IMG/VR virus record: IMGVR_UViG_3300048549_000353 | Location: 1-25,981 of that record | Strand: one strand, 5' to 3' | DNA length: 25,981 nucleotides | Source: a virus | In this document: one piece after another, positions 1-6,721 of the stretch | How positions within the stretch are numbered: the first letter of the stretch is position 1 | How the letters are laid out: every line of letters begins with the position of its first letter | Translations under genes and position numbers: made by a program | Notes under the pieces: model-generated | What the model saw: only the letters and a program-made list of their open reading frames with translations | Databases searched by the model: none | What the model was told of the DNA's origin: nothing

Positions 1-181
1 AGATGGCTCTTTGTTTGTGATAAAGTGCTTCTCTACCTTCTGTATCTTTAATGTCTGTAGATATCCATTGTTGATATCCACCATTAAGTACAGTATTAAA
101 TGCTGCTATCATTTGAGGATTCTCAAGTAATAACTTTGCATCTTGCCCAGCTTTAATCTGAGCTTCTTTTTTGTCGTCCAT
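1..181 (-). CDS. Unknown small phage protein, C-terminus cut by window edge
   Basis: An open frame starts at ATG 181-179 and runs off the left edge after 60 codons, so the C-terminus is missing. The start is well supported: AGGAG lies 6 bases upstream. The protein begins MDDKKEAQIKAGQDAKLLLE and looks mostly helical and charged, with no membrane segment or cysteine motif. It is the last visible gene of the leftward chain of small proteins after the portal, about 50 bases beyond the preceding 54-aa gene. Its position between the portal and the expected head genes suggests a head-assembly or accessory role, but I do not recognise the family and assign no function. Confidence 0.75.
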   Translation of the reverse strand, partial: MDDKKEAQIKAGQDAKLLLENPQMIAAFNTVLNGGYQQWISTDIKDTEGREALYHKQRAI

Positions 182-231
182 TGTTTTCTCCTGGATTCTA
201 TCTGCTTACGCAGGTGTAGTTGATCGCTGTA

Positions 232-396
232 TTAGCTTTTTTTTGTTAAAGATTCTTCGGTAATGTACCAAGGAATCTTCTTTTTGCCTGATAACCATCC
301 ACGAATATCATTAGGTTTATGCCCTGTATTCCTGAATACGTTTTCGACAGAAAGTCGGTTCTGTAACATGAATTTTTCTAATTCTTGTCTTGTCAT
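232..396 (-). CDS. 54-aa putative helix-turn-helix protein
   Basis: The ORF opens with ATG 396-394, which overlaps the stop of the upstream reading frame as ATGA, so it is probably translationally coupled. The 54-aa product (MTRQELEKFMLQNRLS...) has the layout of a minimal Cro/XRE-like helix-turn-helix: a first helix, then VENVFRNTGHKPNDIRGWLS as turn and recognition helix, and a basic KKK stretch after it. A DNA-binding regulator placed inside the late chain is unusual. The fold call is pattern-based. No repressor partner or operator is visible next to it, and it may equally be a small structural protein. Confidence 0.65.
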   Translation of the reverse strand: MTRQELEKFMLQNRLSVENVFRNTGHKPNDIRGWLSGKKKIPWYITEESLTKKS

Positions 397-602
397 ATTT
401 GTTTAAGTTTGTCTATTGTTGGATTCTTTTGTTTAAATTCTTTTGCTAAATCAACATGAGCTAATTTAGCAGATAAACCATTAGGATGTCCTAAAGATAT
501 ATAATGGTCATATCTATCGCTGTAATATTTACTACGTTCTATGCCTTCTTCTTTTTTTTGCTTTTTGATTTTGGAAATCCTGCTTTCATATTTGCATAAG
601 CT
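393..602 (-). CDS. -1-frame coding stretch, likely frameshift extension of the 50-aa gene
   Basis: This frame is open from 602 to the TGA at 395-393 but has no ATG, GTG or TTG. The only near-cognate candidates are ATT/ATA codons without a well-placed Shine-Dalgarno sequence. From about 551 downward it looks like genuine protein: EEGIERSKYYSDRYDHYISL, then LGHPNGLSAKLAHVDLAKEF, ending DKLKQI. Its TGA overlaps the next ATG exactly, as for its neighbours. It lies in the -1 frame relative to the 50-aa gene at 539-691, which carries the slippery heptamer A AAA AAG at 557-551. A -1 slip there gives a 99-aa fusion (47 + 52 residues). The alternative is a one-base miscount of the eight-A run, in which case there is a single 99-aa gene. 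Either way the stretch is probably translated. Confidence 0.6.
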   Translation of the reverse strand, partial: SLCKYESRISKIKKQKKEEGIERSKYYSDRYDHYISLGHPNGLSAKLAHVDLAKEFKQKNPTIDKLKQI

Positions 603-691
603 TTAGCACTTATAGTAGATTTAGATTTAGGTCTACTAGTACCTGCTTTCTTGCGTTTATTTATGTTGTGATATAGCCCTTTACTTGCCAT
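539..691 (-). CDS. Small basic marine-phage protein, frameshift donor
   Basis: A 50-aa, strongly basic protein beginning MASKGLYHNINKRKKAGTSR and containing KSTISAKAYANMKAGFP. It resembles small Lys-rich proteins I associate with marine phage genomes, whose role is unknown. The zero-frame product ends in a lysine run encoded by eight A's plus AAG triplets, followed by GCA TAG. Its ATG overlaps the end of the 26-aa gene upstream. The A AAA AAG in the reading phase of the gene is the classical bacterial -1 slippery site (as in dnaX), and the -1 frame stays open for 52 codons beyond it. Nucleic-acid binding is possible from charge alone. Confidence 0.75.
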   Translation of the reverse strand: MASKGLYHNINKRKKAGTSRPKSKSTISAKAYANMKAGFPKSKSKKKKKA

Positions 692-761
692 AACACTTCT
701 TCTTTTTTTTCATTGGTGGTCTACCACGTTTTTTTCCGTATGTTCCTGGTCCTTTTGGCAT
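681..761 (-). CDS. 26-aa basic microprotein
   Basis: A very short ORF encoding a peptide that begins MPKGPGTYGKKRGRPP and ends MKKKKKCYGK. The start codon overlaps the preceding stop as TAATG, and the end overlaps the next start, so it fits the tightly coupled chain. A peptide beginning MPKGxGTYG followed by GRPP and a lysine run is a pattern I associate with marine phages, and it contains an AT-hook-like GRP core (KKRGRPP). It carries the same 15-base A-rich string as the following gene (eight A's, then GAAGAAG). Function is unknown, and the small size limits confidence. Confidence 0.6.
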   Translation of the reverse strand: MPKGPGTYGKKRGRPPMKKKKKCYGK

Positions 762-985
762 TATAATAACCTCAATATCTCTGTAAATTTATCACTCATT
801 AAGACAAAAACAACAATAGCTCCATAAGCTACGTATTTAAATCTAAACACCTCAATTTTAACATCTTTCATATCGTCTTTTAAATCATCTATATCTGATG
901 CAATATGTGCTAAATGATTTGTTTTAATCAGATGTACATCTTTTTTTAATAATTCTAATTCTGTATTGATATCCTTATCGTTCAT
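761..985 (-). CDS. Tail-anchored membrane protein with N-terminal coiled coil, XhlA-like
   Basis: A 74-aa protein. Residues 8-45 are charged with heptad-like hydrophobic spacing (ELELLKKDVHLIKTNHLAHI, then DIDDLKDDMKDVKIEV). A hydrophobic segment at about 51-64 (YVAYGAIVVFVLM) is followed by a short tail. This matches the layout of small XhlA-type proteins associated with phage lysis, although the location between portal-side genes and the head genes is not a typical lysis cassette. It is coupled on both sides: ATGA with the gene before it and TAATG with the gene after it. A membrane location is well supported; the lysis role is only a guess. Confidence 0.6.
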   Translation of the reverse strand: MNDKDINTELELLKKDVHLIKTNHLAHIASDIDDLKDDMKDVKIEVFRFKYVAYGAIVVFVLMSDKFTEILRLL

Positions 986-1143
986 GCTAATGGCAACCTC
1001 TTGCGTTTTGGGTACATATTGAGTGCCATAGCAACTGCTTGTTTCTGTGGCTTTCCTTCTTTTTTCAGCATCTTAATCTTTTTAGAAATAAGTTTAACTC
1101 TGCTCTTTCCTTTGTAATCAGGTTTAAACTTAGGATAAGCCAT
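982..1143 (-). CDS. 53-aa basic protein, unknown
   Basis: ATG 1143-1141 overlaps the portal stop as TAATG, and the gene's own TGA overlaps the next ATG. The product (MAYPKFKPDYKGKSRVKLIS..., then KKEGKPQKQAVAMALNMYP) is lysine-rich. The stretch KEGKPQKQAVAMAL resembles short phage proteins with a KxGKPxKQAxAIAL motif (DUF6496-like), of unknown role. Being translated directly after the portal suggests a packaging, head or DNA-binding accessory. No catalytic motif is visible. Confidence 0.65.
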   Translation of the reverse strand: MAYPKFKPDYKGKSRVKLISKKIKMLKKEGKPQKQAVAMALNMYPKRKRLPLA

Positions 1144-3197
1144 TATGTTGGTCCTATGCCTACAGGTCTATTTTGTACTGCTTCTAGTGCTAGTTCCTGT
1201 TCATTAAGTTCTAATTGAGATTTTTTCAACTGTAGTTCTTGTTGCTTAATTGCTAGATCAATCGCAGCTTCTTCTTGTTTAAGTTTGAGTTCTTGTGCTT
1301 TTAGTTGCGTATCTATTTCTAGTTCTTGAGCTTGTAATTGTAATTTTTGTAATTCTACTTGTGCTTTTTGTGCAGCAACCTTTTCATCTAGTGATGGTTC
1401 TGGTGGTGCTTGTGGTGGCATCATTTCAGGATTAGATATAAATTGGTCTGTATTTTTATATCCTGATTGTGCAATAAATTCGCTAATAGCATTATACAAG
1501 TTCTTAGGTGTAACAAGACTACCCATACCACCATTTTGTACTACTGTACCTAGTAAAGTCATAATAGAAGACATTGTTTGTGTTTTAGATTGTTGCGAAC
1601 CACTACCAATACCTACATTGACAGTACAGTTAAGTTTATCTTTCCATCTTGATACATCAATTGGTACAAATTTTCTATTAAGATAGAACATTTTTTGTCT
1701 ATCTTCGTATCTTTGGACTAGTGCGTATATGTTTCTAAATAAATCTTTAACACCTGTTTCTGCAAATATTCTTGCAATAAGTTCAACTCTTTGCATTGCA
1801 GACTCTGTTGCTGCTGAAATCGCACCTGATGTCACATGTGAATTTAACACATCAGGATTGAGACCTTGGGTCATTTTAGATACACCACTTCTTTCTTCTC
1901 TAATACCATCTAGGTATTGAACCATTTGGAACGCATAAGGTTGAATTTGTGGTGTAGGTAAAGCTGTAACAGCACCTGGTGCTCTCATTCTAACAATACC
2001 ACCTGGTCTTGATGTTAATAAATCGTCTAACTCTACTTGTCCTGCTAATACTGCATAACGTGCATTGTTGGTTAGATACATGTTATCTAACAGGTTACGC
2101 ATGATTGTAGATTTAATCAGTTGGATATCTTTGACTGTATCGGCAATAGACATGCCGTAGAATTTGTGTGGGATAGGTAATGGGCAGATAGCAGAAAAAG
2201 GAATCATGTCGATTTCTTCGTTATCTAAGATATAGTTTCCACCCTTAGTAATCTTTCTAAGTTCTGCAACTCCATCGTTATCGTAGTCAATACGCATATA
2301 ACACTCATCAATCCAAACCTTTTTATTTGGACCACTACCCTCAGATGGTGGTACAGAGTCATCATCATAGCTAAATCTAGCTAGTCTTTCCTCATTTAAC
2401 TCTGCTTCTGATTGGTCATAACTTGGTATGTCTTCTACTAGTTTAGGATCATATCCTTCTGCAATTAAATCACTTACAGATTTCTTAACCCTATGACAGA
2501 CAAAGTCTGCATCTTCAAGAGATGCTGCTCTACGTGAAACTAAAAATTCTTCTGGTGGAACTGCCATAACTCTGACTTGTCCATACCCTTTATAACATTT
2601 GGCTTTAACATCATGCTCAACTATCTCAGGGCTAATCAATGTACCCATATCATCTACTTGAGCTTTTTGTTTAATATTTTTTGTGTGTTCTATAACTTCA
2701 AAGTCGTCATTTGCTAGGATTGATTGGTACTCGATCTCAGTTAGGTTGGTATACGTTTCCGTATGAACTTCCTCTTTTTCTTCCCAGAAATGTTTAATTA
2801 CTCCAGTCTTACTGATAAGTGCATCCTTAAAGGCATCATAAAGGATCTTAAACCCGTTATTTTGCTTGTTAAATACATAGTTGCAGTAGTCAGTAGCTTG
2901 TTGTGCCATTTCAACGTCTTCTGGACCTTGTGGCTCGAATTCTGCTGTGTTGTTATGTGTGGTAAAAATACGCATCAAAGACGGCATAATGTATTCGACT
3001 GTATCTCTGACATCAGTTGTAACGATTTCTGAACGACCATCAATCTCATTTCCAAACTTCTCACCAAGATAATACTTCATTGACTCCTCTCTTTGGTTGG
3101 AGAGTTCAGTATTTGCGTAGCCAGTAGCTCCTTGTATTTCGGAATTTAGCTGTGATACTAATTCGTCTTCAGTTAGTTTTCTTGGTTTTTTTGCCAT
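1143..3197 (-). CDS. Portal protein, P22-like
   Basis: A 684-aa protein of the size expected for P22-type portals, which form the dodecameric ring at the head vertex through which DNA enters and leaves. It sits directly after the large terminase and two small proteins. The N-terminal region is acidic and helical (YYLGEKFGNEIDGRSEIVTT, residues about 42-61). The middle contains portal-type wing and stem sequence (IPHKFYGMSIADTVKDIQLI), followed by GLNPDVLNSHVTSGAISAAT. Residues about 610-675 are a Gln/Leu/Lys-rich coiled coil, reminiscent of the barrel helix of P22 gp1. The start is ATG 3197-3195, inside the end of the 44-aa gene upstream. No truncation or frameshift is seen. Family assignment is by pattern. 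Confidence 0.9.
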   Translation of the reverse strand: MAKKPRKLTEDELVSQLNSEIQGATGYANTELSNQREESMKYYLGEKFGNEIDGRSEIVTTDVRDTVEYIMPSLMRIFTTHNNTAEFEPQGPEDVEMAQQATDYCNYVFNKQNNGFKILYDAFKDALISKTGVIKHFWEEKEEVHTETYTNLTEIEYQSILANDDFEVIEHTKNIKQKAQVDDMGTLISPEIVEHDVKAKCYKGYGQVRVMAVPPEEFLVSRRAASLEDADFVCHRVKKSVSDLIAEGYDPKLVEDIPSYDQSEAELNEERLARFSYDDDSVPPSEGSGPNKKVWIDECYMRIDYDNDGVAELRKITKGGNYILDNEEIDMIPFSAICPLPIPHKFYGMSIADTVKDIQLIKSTIMRNLLDNMYLTNNARYAVLAGQVELDDLLTSRPGGIVRMRAPGAVTALPTPQIQPYAFQMVQYLDGIREERSGVSKMTQGLNPDVLNSHVTSGAISAATESAMQRVELIARIFAETGVKDLFRNIYALVQRYEDRQKMFYLNRKFVPIDVSRWKDKLNCTVNVGIGSGSQQSKTQTMSSIMTLLGTVVQNGGMGSLVTPKNLYNAISEFIAQSGYKNTDQFISNPEMMPPQAPPEPSLDEKVAAQKAQVELQKLQLQAQELEIDTQLKAQELKLKQEEAAIDLAIKQQELQLKKSQLELNEQELALEAVQNRPVGIGPT

Positions 3198-3303
3198 TCT
3201 TTGCCTTTAGTGTGTCTAATTCTTTTTGTAGTTTGTCTAGTTTTTCTTCTAGTTCTTGAAGCTTATAAGCCATTTGCGTAGGCGATGCTATTAAGTTAGC
3301 CAT
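3169..3303 (-). CDS. 44-aa coiled-coil protein overlapping portal start
   Basis: ATG 3303-3301 overlaps the previous stop as TAATG. The product (MANLIASPTQMAYKLQELEE, then KLDKLQKELDTLKAK) has clear heptads over residues 13-36 and a basic C-terminus (KNGKKTKKTN). It overlaps the first 29 bases of the portal gene in another frame. I do not recognise it. A small coiled coil between terminase and portal could be a head-assembly factor or a packaging accessory, but this is inferred from position only. Confidence 0.65.
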   Translation of the reverse strand: MANLIASPTQMAYKLQELEEKLDKLQKELDTLKAKNGKKTKKTN

Positions 3304-3524
3304 TATTTTGCGTTTTTAAACCTTTGTTTTAGTTTTCTAGCTGCCGAACCACCCTCTTTCATTAATTTTTTACGAGCTTTTTTTTCCATATCTCTGCCGA
3401 TAATCTCTGAAGCCCCAAAAAGTCCTGCTGTACCTAATCCTATACCACCTAATGTTTCTCCTACTTCTTTAGCTGCTTTTTTTAATGTTTTTCTAGCTGC
3501 TAATCCTAGTAATGGTCCTGGCAT
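3303..3524 (-). CDS. 73-aa basic protein with Gly-rich hydrophobic segment
   Basis: The start ATG 3524 has a strong AGGAGAT Shine-Dalgarno, of the type repeated before many structural genes here. Residues 20-45 are Gly/Ala/Leu-rich (GETLGGIGLGTAGLFGASEI) and could insert in a membrane or form an amphipathic helix; the flanks are strongly basic (ARKTLKKAAKEV; SAARKLKQRFKNAK). It sits between terminase and portal, 9 bases after the terminase stop. Function is unknown. The amphipathic, cationic character would fit a small virion or ejection component. Confidence 0.65.
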   Translation of the reverse strand: MPGPLLGLAARKTLKKAAKEVGETLGGIGLGTAGLFGASEIIGRDMEKKARKKLMKEGGSAARKLKQRFKNAK

Positions 3525-3533
3525 TGTTATCTC

Positions 3534-4958
3534 CTAAACTATCGCTACATCTGGTCCTAGTCTACCTTTACTATTCCACTTAGATGTTTCTGTTGTACTG
3601 TGTCTTAGACTCATAACTGCATAACGTGTGGCAGACATGATGTCATCCTTAATTTTTACTATCTTACCATCTTTACGATGATATAACCTATACTCCTCAA
3701 ACCAGTCATAACAGGTGTTAAATACCTTAAATTTACCCTGTTCCATGCGAGATAGCATATCCATGATCCCTGCTTCTACTGAATTACCACCTTTCTTTTC
3801 TCCCAAAGCTGGTGGGTTCTCAAAGTGAAATGGCAACATATTGACGTTAGCTTGTCGGTAATGTTCAGCTAATGTAACACCACTACCTTTATCGTGTTGA
3901 TATCCATCATGAGGAAAAGCTATTGGTATGTAATGGCTTCCTTCTCGTTGGTTGATGTGTCCTGCATGATAGTCAGGTGTTTGTTTTGACATCTTGTAGG
4001 TGTCGTAAACATACACGATATCCTCATCTCTATCCCATGCCACCCAAACAACTGCTGTAGGGTGGTCATAGCCAAAATCGAGACCTGCGATACGAGGGTA
4101 ATGAGAGGGTATAGTAAATGGTTCACAGGTCAGGTTATCTTCTAATATCGGAAATACCAGACCACTACCTATCATGGGTATTCCTTTAGACCTCATATCT
4201 CTCTCATGAGGTGGTAATGCTTGTAAAATCTGTTCTTTCATGTCGTCAGTCAGATGGTCTGCATCTTCCCAACCTGCCGTAATCAATGCCTGTTTAGACT
4301 TTAATTCTGACGTAAAATTCTGTACTACCTCAGTCATACCTGATTCTGGGGTAAATGTCATATAGACTTGTCCTTGCTTGTCTAATGTCCTGGTTATACA
4401 TTGTGAGTATATATCTTGAGGTGGTTCTTCATCTAGCCATACTAGATCAATACTCTCCCCCATAAATTTTTCAGCACCCATTTCATATGCTTTAAAGGCA
4501 ACACGAGACCACCCACCACTTTTATGTTTAACAAGGACTGACGAGTGTGCGTTTGGTACTCCAGGTTTCCTTGTAGTTTCACCAATGAGATGTTTAGGTA
4601 TACTTCCTTTCCCTTTATCTCTCGGGTTGTCTGGTTGCCCAAATAATTCTCTTTGACAGATATCTCTTGTGGTTTCATTACTAGCACCACATACCCATGC
4701 TCTTATTGGCTCTTTAAAGCGTTTTCCTTTCCACCAACTAGGATACTCACCTGTCAAATGGATAGCCATCTCCATAGCCCCTACATAGGACTTTCCCACC
4801 CTGTTTGCAGCCATCAACAACCTTTGATTAGCTTCTTTGCCACTATCATGGAATCTTGATTGAAACTGATAAGGTTGGTAGTAGTTTAATCTATTGGTCT
4901 GTTGGCGAGTCTTAAGAGTGGATATGATCTCATCTATTCTTTGTGTATCTGTAGACAT
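3534..4958 (-). CDS. terL: Terminase large subunit (ATPase-nuclease)
   Basis: This is the DNA-packaging motor: it cuts concatemeric DNA and pumps it into the prohead using ATP. It is 474 aa, normal for the family. Walker A is AANRVGKS (about residues 50-57). Walker B with the catalytic acid is SIDLVWLDEEPP (about 169-180). The RNase H-like nuclease domain follows, with RIAGLDFGYDHP (D294), AFPHDGYQHD (D351) and IKDDIMSATRYAV (D438/D439) as likely metal ligands. The start has a near-consensus Shine-Dalgarno (GGGGGTGG) 6 bases upstream. It is the first gene after the 540-base gene-free stretch and appears to lead the leftward late operon. The small subunit is more than 9 kb away. Confidence 0.95.
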   Translation of the reverse strand: MSTDTQRIDEIISTLKTRQQTNRLNYYQPYQFQSRFHDSGKEANQRLLMAANRVGKSYVGAMEMAIHLTGEYPSWWKGKRFKEPIRAWVCGASNETTRDICQRELFGQPDNPRDKGKGSIPKHLIGETTRKPGVPNAHSSVLVKHKSGGWSRVAFKAYEMGAEKFMGESIDLVWLDEEPPQDIYSQCITRTLDKQGQVYMTFTPESGMTEVVQNFTSELKSKQALITAGWEDADHLTDDMKEQILQALPPHERDMRSKGIPMIGSGLVFPILEDNLTCEPFTIPSHYPRIAGLDFGYDHPTAVVWVAWDRDEDIVYVYDTYKMSKQTPDYHAGHINQREGSHYIPIAFPHDGYQHDKGSGVTLAEHYRQANVNMLPFHFENPPALGEKKGGNSVEAGIMDMLSRMEQGKFKVFNTCYDWFEEYRLYHRKDGKIVKIKDDIMSATRYAVMSLRHSTTETSKWNSKGRLGPDVAIV

Positions 4959-5499
4959 AGTTATCCACCCCCTATTGTAATGATTTTTTTTCTAAATACA
5001 ACTATATCTTGTGTTCTTGTTAGATTGAATTAGCACATGTTGTGTTATCGTATATACACTTATATTTACCCAAGAGAATATGGATGGGACTACACTTATA
5101 TACTTGTTGACTCATGGGGGGTTGAGGTGTCTAGCTAGAACAATAATCAGATAACACCCTTTTAAAGCTATCTACAAGCCACGTTATGAGCTTTTATTTT
5201 CATTTAGGTAGTCTTAGTGTCTAGAATAATAAACTATCTATAATTAATCATATACTTGATATTATTTATTAAGATTTATTTAGAGTGTTGGTATGCGTGG
5301 CGATACGTTTATTTTCTAAGTATAAAAAACCTAAAACCTAGTTAAAAACAAATAACCTCTTCTTATATATCTTCTTATACCCTTATATATATTGCTCTAT
5401 AGCATAGCGTTGAATTGCTTACCTTTTGGCGATTTCTCATAGTCTGAAAAACTACCTTAATTTAGCTGATATTTGTTATTTGATACACAAAAGAAAAAG
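4959..5499. promoter_or_regulatory. Gene-free region upstream of terminase, probable late control region
   Basis: No ORF longer than about 21 codons with a ribosome site is seen on either strand. The region is AT-rich with one G-rich patch near 5116-5127. Repeated words include TACACTTATAT at 5055-5065 and 5091-5101, GTGTCTAG at 5127-5134 and 5217-5224, and TCTTCTTATA twice near 5350-5390. No consensus sigma-70 pair stands out for the terminase operon. Because the leftward early operon ends in a terminator just beyond this region, a late promoter must lie here or read-through must be regulated. Candidate activator sites are the paired repeats. Inference from position. Confidence 0.45.
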
Positions 5500-5537
5500 A
5501 CAATAAAAAAGGCATCATAAATGAATATAATGCCTTA
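5500..5537 (-). terminator. Rho-independent terminator of leftward early operon
   Basis: Inverted repeat AAGGCAT (5509-5515) and ATGCCTT (5530-5536) with a 14-base loop. Read on the minus strand, the stem is followed directly by TTTTATT. It lies 25 bases after the stop of the 119-aa gene at 5562, the expected place for the end of the leftward early transcript. On the plus strand the downstream side has no comparable T run, so the terminator is directional. Confidence 0.75.
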
Positions 5538-5561
5538 GTATTATGTAGTTATGATTTTATA

Positions 5562-5921
5562 TTAATATTCATCATCAATTAATTTTTTAATTTTCCATAA
5601 CTTCATTTCTACATTATTATATTTTTGATATAGACATTCATATCTTTTTAATAAAATTTCATGTTCTTGCTTCCAATCGGTAGCAAATGGAGTTTCGATA
5701 TTCTTTATTCCTTGCTTGGTTATGGTATAAAGATTGTCTTTGCCTTTTGCGATTACTCCTTTTGAATGGTTTAAATTACTTAGATTTGTGCTCCAATAAC
5801 CCTGTGGTGCTTTGTCTGAGTGATCTTTGTCGACATTATAAAGAAAGTTTTGCATTTCTTTATAAGTCATTTTTCTGGATTTTAATTCTTTTAATAATTG
5901 TGTTGCTTTGCTTTGTTTCAT
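5562..5921 (-). CDS. 119-aa putative winged-helix DNA-binding protein
   Basis: The N-terminal 75 residues have a winged-helix look: helix (ATQLLKELKSRKMTYKEMQN), then a recognition-helix candidate (YWSTNLSNLNHSKGVIAKGK) and a wing ending DNLYTITKQGIKNI. The last 35 residues are a likely coiled coil (HEILLKRYECLYQKYNNVEM). It is the last gene before the terminator at 5500-5537. Codon use is very AT-rich, like the two genes before it and richer in Asn, Lys and Ile than the structural genes, hinting at an accessory set. A transcription regulator is the most likely reading, at low certainty. Confidence 0.6.
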   Translation of the reverse strand: MKQSKATQLLKELKSRKMTYKEMQNFLYNVDKDHSDKAPQGYWSTNLSNLNHSKGVIAKGKDNLYTITKQGIKNIETPFATDWKQEHEILLKRYECLYQKYNNVEMKLWKIKKLIDDEY

Positions 5922-5933
5922 TATTTATCCTCT

Positions 5934-6209
5934 TTAATATTTTCTTTGAATATTTGGCACGATATTTCTTAATGCCGTGTCTATATGAGTATTTTTTAAA
6001 TAGCTAATACTATCTTTAAAAGTATTGTTAAATATATTTTTATAACAATACCAATATAAATCCCATCTAAATCGGACGTTTAAGTCATTTGTTTTATCGG
6101 ATTTAGCAAAATTTCCATTTTCATAGCGATTAACAAGATATGGATTAGCTTTTAATATAGAATTAATTTCTTCTTTAATGTAATCATAATGTATTTTTTC
6201 AATTTTCAT
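5934..6209 (-). CDS. 91-aa phage protein of unknown function
   Basis: Starts at ATG 6209 and ends 12 bases before the next gene. The product contains NDLNVRFRWDLYWYCYKN followed later by NTHIDTALRNIVP. The pattern DLNxRFRWDL...HIDTALRxIVP is one I associate with small phage proteins of unknown role. There are no transmembrane or metal-binding motifs. It sits in an AT-rich group of three short genes transcribed leftward, probably from the promoter-like site at 6482-6509. Confidence 0.65.
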   Translation of the reverse strand: MKIEKIHYDYIKEEINSILKANPYLVNRYENGNFAKSDKTNDLNVRFRWDLYWYCYKNIFNNTFKDSISYLKNTHIDTALRNIVPNIQRKY

Positions 6210-6213
6210 GTTT

Positions 6214-6363
6214 TTAACCCTCTATATGTTTATTATGTTCTTTTCTGCCTATTCTGATGATTTTATTGGCTTTTTTTATACTAAAGCCATAATAATCAGC
6301 AAATGCCGAAACAGTTAAAAAATTATTTAAATAATCTAAAAATAATTTAATGTTTTTTGTCAT
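6214..6363 (-). CDS. 49-aa putative helix-turn-helix protein
   Basis: A longer frame is open back to 6435, but the start at 6363 is preferred because GAGAGGTGAG precedes it at the right distance, while the upstream ATG at 6435 has no Shine-Dalgarno. The 49-aa product (MTKNIKLFLDYLNNFLTVSA) continues with FADYYGFSIKKANKIIRIGR, which reads as a helix-turn-helix (SAFADYYGFSIKKANKII). It could be a small regulator or excisionase-like protein. The upstream-extended version would be 73 aa. Confidence 0.55.
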   Translation of the reverse strand: MTKNIKLFLDYLNNFLTVSAFADYYGFSIKKANKIIRIGRKEHNKHIEG

Positions 6364-6382
6364 CTTCTCACCTCTCAAAAGT

Positions 6383-6412
6383 TTAATAATATATCTATCT
6401 GTACAAGTGCAA
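6383..6412 (-). promoter_or_regulatory. Weak sigma-70-like promoter candidate before the 49-aa gene
   Basis: On the minus strand TTGCAC (6412-6407) and TATTAA (6388-6383) are separated by 18 bases, about 20 bases before the preferred start at 6363. The match is moderate in an AT-rich background where such sites arise by chance. It would be an alternative to the stronger site at 6482-6509. Confidence 0.3.
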
Positions 6413-6481
6413 TCATTAAAAAATATAATATGCATGTTCCAATAATTGCACCTAACCTCTTATGTTTATTAGTTATCTTTA

Positions 6482-6509
6482 ATTATAGTCATATATATCA
6501 TATATACAA
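6482..6509 (-). promoter_or_regulatory. Leftward promoter candidate with 13-bp motif in spacer
   Basis: Minus-strand TTGTAT (6509-6504) and a perfect TATAAT (6487-6482) are separated by 16 bases. The spacer holds TCATATATATCAT (plus strand 6489-6501), which reappears as its reverse complement inside the spacer of the promoter at 7652-7682. It would drive the three AT-rich genes ending at 5562. The start point would be near 6475. Confidence 0.5.
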
Positions 6510-6596
6510 GTTTATTTTTATCTCATGAATTTAATTAATATTATTTAATTCTAAAGATTTTTAGCTTGAATTATGCTAGATAGATTGAATAATATT

Positions 6597-6660
6597 TGGC
6601 TAGTTTTTGGCGAATTGGCTAATATTTGGCTAAGTTTGGCTAAGTTTGGCTATGTCTGGC
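6597..6660. repeat. Helically phased TGGC repeat block
   Basis: Seven copies of TGGC end at 6600, 6611, 6619, 6630, 6640, 6650 and 6660, so most are spaced 10 or 11 bases. The core unit is GGCTAAGTTT, repeated almost exactly at 6628-6657. GATTGAAT flanks the block at 6583-6590, 6663-6670 and 6681-6688. The block lies in a gene-free gap between the 58-aa gene (ending 6722) and the promoter at 6482-6509. Phased short repeats like this suit a multi-copy protein-binding site such as replication iterons or an operator array. The function is unproven. Confidence 0.6.
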
Positions 6661-6721
6661 TTGATTGAATGAACGACTAGGATTGAATGAGTGGACTTCC
6701 ATGTCCTTGCGTTATATGAAA

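Noticed and set aside
4653-4859. Plus-strand and alternative minus-strand ORFs inside the large terminase
   Set aside because: They overlap the conserved ATPase coding sequence; composition is that of shadow frames.
5040-5160. Rho-independent terminator GGTGT...ACACC followed by CTTTT on the plus strand
   Set aside because: Stem only 5 bp with a 23-base loop, and no plus-strand transcript is expected to reach it.
6597-6660. CRISPR array
   Set aside because: The repeat unit is only about 10 bases with no unique spacers.
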